The translations under genes were made by a program, and so were the position numbers. A stretch of 64,000 bases of DNA from Bolinopsis microptera (lineage: Eukaryota > Ctenophora > Tentaculata > Lobata > Bolinopsidae): NCBI RefSeq assembly GCF_026151205.1, contig NC_087078.1, positions 10,246,675 through 10,310,674 of the forward strand, given 5' to 3'. The notes beneath the pieces were generated by a model. That model was given only the letters and a program-made list of their open reading frames with translations, was not told the origin of the DNA and did not search any database. This document shows, piece after piece, positions 43,375 through 54,112 of this stretch. How positions within the stretch are numbered: the first letter of the stretch is position 1; the number at the start of each line of letters is the position of its first letter.

Positions 43375-44540
43375 TCCTATAACTATAAGTTACAGGACAA
43401 TTTTTGTTGAATGATTGACTAAGAGGCCAGGCCAGCAGTTGAGTGAGTTGTCTTTAGATGATAGCAGGGATGATCCAACCCTAAAGTGGAGTCAGACTCA
43501 AGAGCCTAAATTTATTTTAGTAAAATAATTATTACTTCTTTTTCTGATTTAAAATACAACGGCTTTTTTTGAAAGCCGTGTATTTTTGCACAAATCAGTG
43601 GAACGTGTACTATGGTGTTAGAGCTAGTCAGTAAGGAGGAAGATAGAAGTTCGGTGTTTTAGAACTCTTCTCAGTGTACGGGTACTATCGGTGTAGAGAT
43701 AGTCAGAGGAGAAGATATAAAGTTCGGTGTTTAAGAACTCTTCTCCAGTGTACGTGTACTGTCGGTGTAGCGATTTATTTTAGTAAAGGTCGGTGAGACT
43801 AGTTTACTTCGTGTATAGATAGTAACTGTCGGTGTGACTAGTGACAATTGTAGTACTATTGTGGGTGCGGTGATTAAGCTTTGGAGAGAAGAAGCAAATG
43901 TCTTGTTGTATTAAACCCACTTTTATATTAGTAATTTGTTGGAAGTTAGTCTTGGAGATGTTATCTTTTGACTCTTAAGATTGCGAACAAAATGACGAAG
44001 CAGAACTTTAGGCTAGAAACTTTATTGTATGAAATAATATTCACGTAACTACGTCAAAAATTAACTATCCAGAAAAATCACGTTTAAATGCGACTATAAA
44101 TATAGACCTTGAACTATTTGTTGATACATTGTTAAATATAAATAGTTAATCTCTGTGTTAGTCAGTGTGTATGTGAGAAAGCGCGTTAGCAGTGTGACCT
44201 AGCATACTAATATCTAGATAAACTCAGTGTTTACAAGTTGTTATTTGACTGTATTGATTGAATATTTATTTACTATCATGTGTAGCTTGCGTGTATCCTT
44301 TGTTTCGTGTTAACTATCTAATCAGTTTCAGTAGGGTTTTTCCCAAAAAAAAAAATAGTTTCGCTACACATTTCGCCTCCCACCTATTGAGCTATTACTA
44401 TAAGTTACAGGACAATTTTTCGCTGAATGATTTGGACTAAGAGGCCAGGGCCAGTGATGAGTGAGTTGTATATTTAGAATGACTAGCTGGAACCTGGCCA
44501 CACCGAAAGTGGTGTCAAAGACTCAAGAGACCTAAAACAT
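43375..44540. repeat. Direct repeat of about 150 bp enclosing 0.86 kb
   Basis: Both 43,375-43,520 and 44,385-44,540 read ATAAGTTACAGGACAATTTT..., CTAAGAGGCCAGG..., TGAGTGAGTTG..., TGTCAAGACTCAAGAG-like and TTTAGTAAAATAAT. The arrangement is kept in the second long copy (61,255-61,410 and 62,275-62,430). Between them lies an 80-bp tandem pair containing AGTTCGGTGTTTAAGAACTC. Short direct repeats around a non-coding core could be the ends of a small LTR-like (TRIM-type) element, but I see no primer site. Confidence 0.55.
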
Positions 44541-46163
44541 TATTTAGTAAAATAATAATAGAGTATTATACCACATTGACCGGGCGAACTGATTAGTTAC
44601 TTAAGAAGCAATGGAAACTCGATTTTTAGATAAAAGAGTATAGTACTTCAGCAGGAGCCATCATAAGGGACTTTTAAATCTAAAAAGATACGTTAGTATG
44701 GTTAGTTTCTAATTAAAAACTAGAAACTCTGAAAAAGAAACTGCTGTGAATATGAAACCCATCGAAAAAGGGTGAAGGGCACCAACGTCTTAAGGTCTTT
44801 AAAGTCTTTAAGGGACTTTAAGTGCAGTCTTGTTTAATACATATCATGAAACGGATGTTTGCCCGCCATTTTGATTTGTTTCAATTGTTCGAATTATACT
44901 TGGCTCCTGCTATAACTGCAGTCTGAAGCCACTCTTTTTGGGAAATAAGCAAAAATATTTTTTATATATAATAACATCTATATCCACCAGGGCGCTTGTC
45001 TAAAAGTCAACTATTAATCAGCTCTCAGTTAAACATGAGTCTCCTTTCGGCCGCACTGGCGTCGTTTATAGGTGATGGAGATAAGTGATCCATACTGGCA
45101 CTGCATACCTGGACCTTGGGAATGCAGCCACCGTGTGTCTTACTCGCGCCCCTGCGTGGTCTAGGATGCTGCGCCAACATCACAGCTAATCCGCCACTCT
45201 AGCGCTCGTCGACCTCTTTTGAGCCGGGGAAACATTAAGAGTAGGTGTCAGTGACATAATGATAAATATGGTGTACGTGTCTTTTAACTAGTTGAATATT
45301 AATAGTTTAGGCCCAAAATTTGAGCAGTGTGGGAATTTCAATTTGTTGTTTTTTTGTGTAGTTTAGTTGTGGTGGAGTTTAAAGTCAGTTTTAGATACTA
45401 CCTACGTTGCCATGTCTCGCGATCATGCGGCACACGAGTGCATGGCCAGCCCTACCGGACACAAAATAAAATATATTATATATTTCTCCGGGATTAATTC
45501 ATTATATCACAGCGGAGATATATTTGCGCCGTAAATGCTGGCCGCTTTTTTTGTGGATGACCGCTCAATTTCCCGATACCGTTGACGGCGTATTTTATTA
45601 TATACCATACAACCTGGGGACCCCAGGTTTTTACCGTTTTAGCATGCAGATATGGCGGAGTGACAGGCCGAGCGCCACCTCAGTTAATATTTTTCCATAT
45701 GAATTCGAAAATCGTGACTTATTTCTATGTTACCATATACTTATGGTTATGACAATCTGACACCCGACCACGGATCTGTGCAAAATAGTAATGTACTCAA
45801 AAATTCTAATAGTTGCTATCCAAGTGTCAATTTGTGCCTAGTGGAATATGCACTAGGTGAAATTGATACCTATTTAACAAGGAGTTCTGGTATTATTGCG
45901 CTAGAACCTTTCAATTATTAAATAATTATTAAGCAATCTTACTACCTCTAACTAGTAACTCCCACTACAACTGGGGTCGTTTGACTCCAATGCTACTCGC
46001 CATGACTAAAAGACATTTATTGCAAATTTAGTGTACTAACGGGCGCAATTCTTGTTTATGATAAAGCACTGAAAAACTCTCCTTGTTTACAAATTTTACG
46101 TTTCGAATTGATGCATCACGCGAAAAAAAAAAGCACTTAGCAAGAGATTTTGAAGAAGCGAAA

Positions 46164-46540
46164 AGTAATAACTTTAAGGAATAACCTGATGGATATATTT
46201 ATGATCATGAAGATTAATATCATAAATTTAGGAGCATTAAAACTCTTCTAGGGATTTAAATTTTAACTTTCGATTAGACGGATCACGTCGAAAAGAGCAT
46301 TAGCAAGAGTTTTGAAGTAAGCGAAAAGTAACAACTTTAAGGAATAAATCTTGATGGATATAATTACTGATCTGAATTAAATTTATGTTCATTGCATTGC
46401 TTGCTATACTCTGAACAATTTGAAAAGTATTAATAAAAAATAAAGCTTGCGCCCGCAAGCTGATTAAGCTAGAGCGCTGGACAAAATTCAAAACACATAC
46501 AAGCTACATAAGTCCACAGTTTATCGTCTTTTAGATTCCC
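46164..46540. other. AT-rich spacer, no gene recognised
   Basis: It contains a second, looser copy of the preceding sequence: GCGAAAAGTAA...AACTTTAAGGAATAA occurs near 46,157 and 46,321. No open frame or known domain. Confidence 0.4.
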
Positions 46541-46651
46541 GACTATATAGTGACAAACACTATATTTGAAAGCACTTTATAGTGAAATGTCACTATATGG
46601 AAGTTGTCACTATATAGTGTGTCGCTATATAGTGTTGTCACTATATAGTGC
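46541..46651. repeat. Cluster of CACTATATAGTG palindromes
   Basis: Within 110 bp the perfect 12-bp palindrome CACTATATAGTG occurs twice (46,609-46,620 and 46,639-46,650), with four close variants (near 46,542, 46,556, 46,575 and 46,590, plus CGCTATATAGTG at 46,624). Spacing is 15-30 bp. It could be an element end, a cruciform site or a clustered protein-binding site. No similar cluster was seen elsewhere in the window. Confidence 0.7.
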
Positions 46652-46869
46652 GATTTTACACGTTTTTAGCTATCAAAATTCTCAGAGAGACCCCAGGCAG
46701 CAAAAAACCAGTGTGATTTAAGTAGGAACGGACATACGGCTATCAGTGGGTCAACCACTGGACAGCCACTAAAGCGCCGTTGTAAGAGCACTCCAGGAAC
46801 AGGGATAGAGCTTCGTGACGTCATAACACGTGTAGTGCCGTTCACGGCCACGAGTTATGACGTCACACC

Positions 46870-47130
46870 TCTTGACACCACGCATCAACTTTAACGCGAA
46901 TTACGGCAAACCGTTAAGAGTATACAACTGAATCTTTTGTGACTGGGTCAAATGCTTTTAATGGCTCCAAATCAGCATGAAAAAATTAATAATTGGCAAG
47001 AAAATAACAATTTCAGTGCCCAAAATGTTGAACCCCAAAGTGGTCTCAAAAACGCGAATTGAATGGTAATAATTTATTTAGTTCTTGCGTCTTGACTCTT
47101 GACCCACTTAAGGGATAGACGGGTTCTGCT
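46870..47130 (+). repeat. Plus-strand copy of the 5.1-kb repeat family
   Basis: It matches 5,108-5,375 in the same orientation: TTGACACCACGCATCAACTTTAACG..., AATGGCTCCAAATCAGCATG, CCAAAGTGGTCTCAAAAACGCG and TAGACGGGTTCTGCTAGG. It is decayed, with small indels, and non-coding. Confidence 0.7.
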
Positions 47131-47972
47131 AGGAAACATAAAATTTCAGCCATGCAAAAATTACAATGACTATTTTTATATTCAAATTGATAAAATTTAG
47201 TACTGGCCAATTATATAGTGCTTAGTGCGTGGCTGAATGACAAATAACTAACTAGAAGAACAAGAAAAAATAAACTTGATTATATAATAATTACTTCGGT
47301 GACTCCAACACGAGCAAGAGGCCACATTAACGTTGGGGCTGTCAAATACAAATAATAAACTGCAACCCGTAGTAAGTGTAATTTAGTAGTTTATTGGTAT
47401 AACATGTAGTTTGGTCACCTGTATTAATGCCGTTTTCTCAGAAAAGCCTGAAGGAAAGTCACTATCGTCGCCATTTCGAGATATTACGACTTTTGCGGGT
47501 TTTTTTTCTCCGATTCGAATTTGCCTAAGTCAAATATTAACACGTTGGTCGTTGCTTGAGTTTCAAATAAATAGTCAAAATTTTATTTGTCAAAAAAATT
47601 GACGCTTTGAGCCGACCATATTTTTAGAAAACAACCGTTTTATAAGGGCCATTAAAAATTATGGGGACGCTATTTTTCATACTGCTTGGATCACTTCTTT
47701 TTCTGCGAAAAATGTTGACTTACTTCCTTTTTGTTAAAATACAACCGGCTATTTTTGGAAAGCGGTTGTATATTTGCAGCAAATCAGATCGTGGACATGT
47801 TAGTAGGGAACCCTACGAACGAAATAGAGACTATTGAAAAGTTATACGTCTGACTATATTATATCATAATATTCCAACAATATACCACATAATATAGCAT
47901 ACTATAACAAAAATACCCTTTACGAATTTTACAAAGTTTCCCAAACACCACTAACCCAATCCTAGATATAAA
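47131..47972. other. Spacer, no gene recognised
   Basis: AT-rich. Contains ACAACCGGCTATTTTTGGAAAG (47,741), an imperfect hairpin that also occurs at 43,556 and 61,438. No coding region found. Confidence 0.4.
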
Positions 47973-48031
47973 CCCCCCCCCCCCCCCCCCCCCCCCCCCA
48001 AATATATATAATAATATATATAACCAATATA

Positions 48032-48077
<46 letters not shown>

Positions 48078-48105
48078 ATATTACATTTAACCCCCCCCCC
48101 CCCCC
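47973..48105. repeat. Three poly-C tracts
   Basis: Runs of 27, 43 and 15 C (47,973-47,999; 48,033-48,075; 48,091-48,105) separated by AT-rich sequence, abutting the 3' end of a decayed reverse-transcriptase copy. The longest run and its neighbours are suspicious as sequencing or consensus artefact; see the matching observations at 60,119 and 62,935. Confidence 0.8.
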
Positions 48106-50160
48106 TTCTGGCTCCAGTTAAGATCTATGACTGTTTATATCAACAATGTTTTTTCTCGCACCTCTGTCTCCCGGAGAGAAATCATGCTGTTTCGTAGGCT
48201 TTCAACAGCGAAGGACGCTTTTTTTTTCTTTAAAAACAATTGTATCTACAGCATCCGAGTACCTCTGGCCAGTGTGCGTAACTCCATTTTACTGGGCCAG
48301 CTTCTAACCAGTCTTTCTGCTTCCACCCATTCACCAGAAGTCGAGAAAACTAAAGGTGTTGAAGCTTCCTTTCTCCACTTCAAGAAACCCTTGCGTTTGT
48401 AAAACATCGCTTTTTTCTATTTTCTTGGGGACTGGTACATCGCTGGATGATTTGCTTGCATTGGAGGGGGCTGGGCATGAAATACCCTTACATCAACAAA
48501 TGCCTCTCTGAAGCATTCCAAATCGGTCTTGCAGAAATGTCCAGCCTAGTTGGTCTCCTAGGACTGTTCCCTTTGGTATTCTTAGACATCAACTGGAAGA
48601 AGAAACTGGCTCAGTTGCACATCCTTGGCATTTCACCAGCTTCTCATTAGTTCTGCAAAGGTGTCTCTCAGCGAGTTGGCGCAGTGACACATATCACCGA
48701 GTTTTGCAGATGCGTGATGGTTGCTGAGTATTTCTGGCCATACGACTGTCTTAGGGCAGTCCTACTCTTTTAAAGGTAGTGCTGTAACAAGCACTTGCCC
48801 TTTTCTAGCAGCTAGTTGGGGAACATCACTTTTGCAGTGGTGTTGATCGGAGCTCCTGGCTATTTCTGCTTGATTTTGTCGATTAGAGCGATTTGTTCAG
48901 TCGTTATCTCAGTTTTTCACTCTTTGCTTTGTCTTCCAGTCTCTGAGTGTTGTCTTCCCTGCTTGAGAATAGCTTCTTTAAGGGGGGTTTTTGTGGCGTT
49001 TCATGGAATTTCGTACTCTCGGTCTGCCATGTCCATCTTAACTGGTACCCAAATCCTCATATCTTGTGGATTAGAGCCATTATGTTTCCTTAGTTCATCA
49101 GTGCAGCTAAACTAACTGTCTTGATCGATAGACTGTCTGATAAAATCATCTCGTGTTTACTTGTTTCCAGAGGAGTGAGCATATCTGCAACTCCTTTATC
49201 CTTATGTCTTGGGGGGGTCGTCTGAACACAAGTTCTATCTTTTACTATGCCATACATGTATGCACTGGAGTGCCTATTGAGGTTCTCATTGATGCTATAT
49301 CACTTAACTGATTCGATCCGTACACCATTCTTTACTTTTTCCTCGAGGTAAGCTCTTTTCCTTGATCCATCCGATGAAGCTTGCCTAGATCATCGTCGAC
49401 CAATGCTTGTCACATAAACATCTGGGAATAAGTTTCCTTGCCTCTCATGGTGCTCAGGCTTTGACCTATCACCCAAGTTTAGAGATTTAGGGTTGTATCC
49501 AAGAGTGGTCCTTTTATGCAGAGGTTATCCCACCACTTCCTCATTTCTTCCAGTTTTTCCCCCAGCAAGCAAGGTCGTCAGCCACCAGATCTGTGTCACC
49601 TTTCTCTCTATGTTTCCTGCTACAATCATGGTATAGTACCACAGCAAAAATCCCATGGCGGTGGGTCACCTTGTGTGTCCCTTCTTTCACTAAAAAGAGA
49701 GCTCATCTCCTCCTGCAATGAACAAGTCTAGAAGGCATTTGTAGGTGTTCATAATGTGGATAGCAACTGTGGAATACATTGTACATGTTGTTGAGAGCGC
49801 CCCTAGGTTCAGCACGTTGATTGCATTCTCTGAATCACTGGGATGATAGGTTCAGTTTCAGGGGTCTTCAAAGCAGTCCTTGACTGCCGTGGAACGGCCT
49901 GCTTCCATCCTCCCTGAGACCGTCACAAACTTGAATATGAGCAGTGGCTCCAACAGATCTTTCTGTAGGGGTCCGTACTGTTTCCTATTATCTTTCGTAA
50001 TGACTTCCACCTATGCCTACAGGCCTGATCAGGCTTTTTATCCAGGGGAACAAGTCGACAAGCTGTTATTGAGGTCAACAGCGTTGGATTCAAATCTTTG
50101 TCAATAGTTTCCATTGCTATCCTGCTATGGCTTACATAGATCCTCTCACTTCTTTACATT

Positions 50161-51478
50161 GTTTGTTTTAAAGACCCGAGGGGCCACCCTTAAGGGCTTT
50201 GAAACCGGTTTATTGACAATATAATATATAAATAAAACTGAAATCGTACACATTCATGTCAATAATAACTGAAATAATATAATCTGTAGGTTAAAATAAA
50301 TAATACTTTCTGTCACTTTATATTATATATATGATGTATAAAATGAATCACTTATTTTCCACACTAATTCACACACCAAGCTTTAATTCCACACACCCAA
50401 AACTTTAAATTTTATCAAAGATTACTAATGTCCTATTATATACGTTCTCCTTATCTCTAGTTAAAACAGTTCAAGGGGTGCAGCGTTTAACTTCATTTAG
50501 ATTAAAACAATTCATCACGCTGGATCACGATGTTATTCTATCAAATCAAGGCTAGGCGTTATTTGAATTGATTGGCTGGAAGTTTTAGAACATGATGTGG
50601 TCAGTTGGAACTGCGGTAGCTGCTCAAATCACGCCAGATTTGTCATTCATGACGTATGATTTAAATGTAACAAAGAGTTGTAGATCAGTTTGAAGCTGTT
50701 AAGAAGGACAATAAAGCATTCCAGACGGTATGAAAGAGCTCAACGGTTGTTACAACACAAAGGTTCTCAAAGGTTAGGAGACATTTCTACACTTAAGATA
50801 GTGATCTATCTGATGCATCCTCTATGAAACTCGGTGACAAGGTTGTCAACAGGGAAAGGTATCTAATAGTCCTAATGAAATGAGGAAGGAGGATATCACG
50901 TTATCATGGGGGAAGTCATTTAATGTAACACGGTTGTAAGCGCCTTTGAGCGCAGAGACTTTGGATTCAAAATACATTAGAATGCATGGCAATGTATGTC
51001 TCTCCTCTGATAAGTGAGATCGACTTCGATCAATTTGATTGTCATGGTTCCAGTAATAGGCTTTGCAGACAATCAATCATTAGATAAAAAGCTTTGCGTT
51101 CAATGCTAAACATGTTGGAAAGAAACAGAGGTTGAACGTTAGCTCTGGCTACCATAGACAAATGCAGCAGAAAAGCTGAGATTGAAGTAAAATGGGAAGG
51201 GGAGCTAAACAGCTTGCGGATCCCTTAATAAAATAACCAAGTAACAGTGAATTAACCTTTTAGTGATGCTAAATAAAGGAAGCAAATGCGTTTCAATTTA
51301 ATTGATATTTAATGGTTTTTTAATTAGTGGTCGGTTTGACGCCAATGAAACCAGTGAGCAATTTTGTTTTTTTTAATTGTTTATAAATTGTTTATAATTA
51401 CCGTGCGAAGACTTTATGTATAATTAACCTTTTAAAAATAATTAAAAAAAATTAAAAAAAAAAAAAAAAAAAAAAGAA

Positions 51479-51512
<34 letters not shown>

Positions 51513-52344
51513 GAAGTCTGGTGTCACTTTGTCAAGCATCAGCTCTATTAAAAGAAAAAGGACAATCCGAAGTTCCGGTGACACTTTGTCATAGAATCAG
51601 CCCATCAAAAAAAAAAAAAAAAAAAAAAAAAAACTAACAACTTTACAGGGTTTCACAAGGAATTGGGACCTGTGCTCTCTGCTTTGTTTTTGGATCTTGT
51701 GATCTCTTGTGGTGGTGTGGCTCTACTCTTTGGCTACTGGTAGTACCTACTCTCACCTTGCTCTCATCGTGACAGACTTTCGTACTTTCTCCCTGCTATC
51801 TATGGCCGTTGTGAGAACGATAAGACTAGTGATTAGTACCAGTGGAAGAAATTTGAAAGGACTGAAGAATTGAATGAACAGTATTTATTATGATTTTTGA
51901 ATAAAGGAAGGAAGAAAGAATTGAGAAGGTGATGATAGTTTTTGGAAAAGTTTTAATTGTTTTAGATATTAGGGTATGGATCGTTTGTATTCTTCACTTG
52001 GAGCTGCGAGGGCCACTCGTGCGGGTTCTCTTTCTATTATGAATTGTACTTGTTTTTATATTCATTTATTTATTTATTAAGATGACTAAACCTTCTATCT
52101 CCAGAGGAGTGGTGGGGCTGTTTTTACAATACTATTACTCCTTTCCATTGCACGTCTACCAATAAAACACTGTGTAGTGGTTACGTGGGGGTGGTGTGCG
52201 AGTGGGGTGTTATTATGATGCGTTGAGATCAGGCTACGTTGATGATATGTGATTGTGCGGTGTTGTGCGTGTTGTGCCTGATAAGGCTTTTAATTGAGCG
52301 ATGGCCAGGAGAATTATCAGTAAACTAGTAGCAGGTCGCAGCAG
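50161..52344. mobile_element. Insertion of about 2.2 kb within the decayed reverse-transcriptase copy
   Basis: Deduced only from the interrupted match on either side. It starts about AAGACCCGAGGGGCCACCC. It includes AT-rich non-coding sequence, a cluster of A runs (51,443-51,633) and a GT-rich right part. No protein motif was recognised and no target duplication could be fixed because the borders are noisy. Confidence 0.5.
51443..51633. repeat. A-runs with an imperfect 72-bp tandem repeat
   Basis: Long A tracts (about 21, 29 and 26 A) enclose two copies of TCCGAAGTC-GGTG-CACTTTGTCA followed by ATCAGC (51,510 and 51,566). Two short units each ending in an A run look like a tandem of retroposed monomers or slippage products. 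Tract lengths are unreliable. Confidence 0.6.
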
Positions 52345-52400
52345 CAGTTACCAAACTGTTTGGAACACAGCAGTCTCTTCCACGCATCGCATCCATTCGT

Positions 52401-53339
52401 CTGAATATATTACTATTTTGTCGTATTTAAAATACTTAGGAGGACAAAAGCTGGGCGTGCGCGCGTTGAGCACCCAGCCTTTTAAAGCATTTGTAAGGAT
52501 GGGACAAAAGTTCCAAAAGATTCGTTACAATGCTTGAGATTCCGTATTTAGATTTTTGTACTATAATACACTACGAAGGAACTAGAGATAATCTTTTTGA
52601 AGATTTTAGAGTGCAAATGGCTATTGTGGAACAAAAAATGTGCGTACAGTGAGAACCGAACCTTTTAAAAGAATGGTTTAAAAACCGTTGAAACGTGTCA
52701 AAAGATTCCAACAATTAAGTGTGACGATATATTTCCTATTTAGTACTATTGTAGGGAACCGGTGACGTGGAAGTTTTTTGCGAAAAGTCATGTTTAAAGT
52801 TGATGCAGTTATGTCAGTAAATGTGGTTTGGATATATAATGTCTGCTTTATATATGTGAAACTAGTCTGAAGATTGTTTAGTCTCAGGATGCTTGACACC
52901 ACTTAAGGGTTTGATCCCACTAGATCGCGAACACTTACTCGGGTAAATTAATGGGAGCTTACATTTTTTCATATTATTTTATACACTTTATCGAAGGTGA
53001 TTGTCTGGGTTGCCGGAAACTGCGAATTCGAATGTCTCTTGGATCATCAAAATTCCTCTTACAAGAGAAAAAAGGAAGTTAGAGCTGCTGCAAGATGGTA
53101 AGGATGTGTTCAACAGTCTACCCAGTTCTGATCATCCTCGTACATGTTCCTTCGCACCAAACCTCTCCCCTAAATAGATCAAATACGTGAGGAAAGAGGA
53201 GATCTCAAGCTAAAGGCTAACTGGAGTAGCAGACAGAGAAGCAGCGATTACGAGGAGGAGGTCGTTGGTTTGCTGGTCTTTAGAGGAACATTAGAGTCAG
53301 GACGATAAGATTATAGTCCTTCACGGTTTCTTCTCTGTC
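52401..53339. other. Spacer, no gene recognised
   Basis: It contains a short end piece of the 5.1-kb repeat family near 52,885 (GGATGCTTGACACCACTTAAG). Otherwise unremarkable. Confidence 0.4.
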
Positions 53340-54112
53340 TTGACAGGAGAGGTAGTAAACTAGTCCCAGGTAATTTTGACCTTACTTATTGGGAAATAGC
53401 CTGGCACTGTCCGAGAAGAGTGAGACAGTCTCTCTTCGTCCCGCATTTTAGGGCCAAGAACTTTTGTTGATTTGCAAGAATGGTGTGTATGTGTTTGGTG
53501 AGGCCACAATGTGCGTGATGAGGTGCTCTGCAGTTCTGTAGTGTAGAGCTTTTGCGATGTTGAGGTTTTTTTGTGTCCGAGTCCTAGTGGTCAGTTTTAA
53601 GTGTTGTCTGGGACCAACAGTAATCCATGATTTCTTGGATTAAGTGTGGGGTCTTTGTCGTATCGATCTGCGTTTGAATGTAGATTTGTGGAATTGGGTC
53701 AATTCAAGTTGATCTTCACTGGTTTGCCATTTTTGGCCAGCTCGTCTGCTTTTCATTACCCCACATTCGATGTGTGCTGCTATCTTATCTGATCTCTAAG
53801 GTGTTAGTGGATCGAGTGTATTGAGGGTGTAGAACAGTCTTAGTATTTCTACTCCTCGTCTGGGGTGAGGATATAGCTTGAATTATAGAGGAGAGACTGT
53901 TCGGACATAGATGATGTGGTGTGTTGGTATAAGTGCGATCGATATTTACAAAGCTTCGATGGTAGCAGTGAGTTCTGTTTGATAAACGGTGCAAATAATC
54001 GGGAAGCTTGAATGATCTTTCCTCTAGTGTTGTAATGTTTGTTTTTTGTCTGGGTGATAATATAACCAGCCCCGCTACCTAAGTCTCTGTGCGTGACCGT
54101 GTGTGTAGCAGG
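53340..54112 (-). pseudogene. Decayed fragment of the RNase H LINE
   Basis: Collinear with 673-1,449 (GGCACTGTCCGAGAAGAGTG..., TTTTTGGCCAGCTCGTCTGC, GATAAACGGTGCAAATAATCG). It includes the Cys-rich tail and most of the RNase H region. Indels break every frame. It lacks both the poly(A) end and the 5' part, so borders are deletion or insertion points. Confidence 0.8.

Larger units (their letters stand above)
40728..46163. repeat. Long repeat, copy 1 of about 5.4 kb
   Basis: It starts near GCTTCATCGAAACCAGCACAC and runs collinear with 58,511-64,000 to the window end, so the true right border may lie further on. The two copies differ by frequent single-base indels. It contains no convincing coding region. 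Internal structure includes an inverted piece of the 5.1-kb repeat family (41,745-42,105), a 150-bp direct repeat (43,375 and 44,385), an 80-bp tandem duplication (43,610-43,760) and the family seen in the PDE12 intron (45,525-45,800). This may be a large non-autonomous or composite element. Confidence 0.8.
48106..52400 (-). mobile_element. Third, decayed copy of the restriction-endonuclease-type element, interrupted
   Basis: 48,106-50,160 is collinear with 29,340-31,430: CTGGCCAGTGTGC..., TTGCTTGCATTGGAGGGGGC and GACTGTTTATATCAACAATG. It is riddled with one-base indels, so no frame survives beyond short pieces. The match resumes at about 52,345 (ACCAAACTGTTTGGAACACAG, CTCTTCCACGCATC) and ends near 52,400. 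About 2.2 kb (50,161-52,344) therefore lies inside it. The indel pattern is dominated by homopolymer length, as expected for poor consensus as well as true decay. Confidence 0.75.

Noticed and set aside
47859-48077. 72-codon glycine-rich frame
   Set aside because: It arises from poly-C tracts of doubtful reality.
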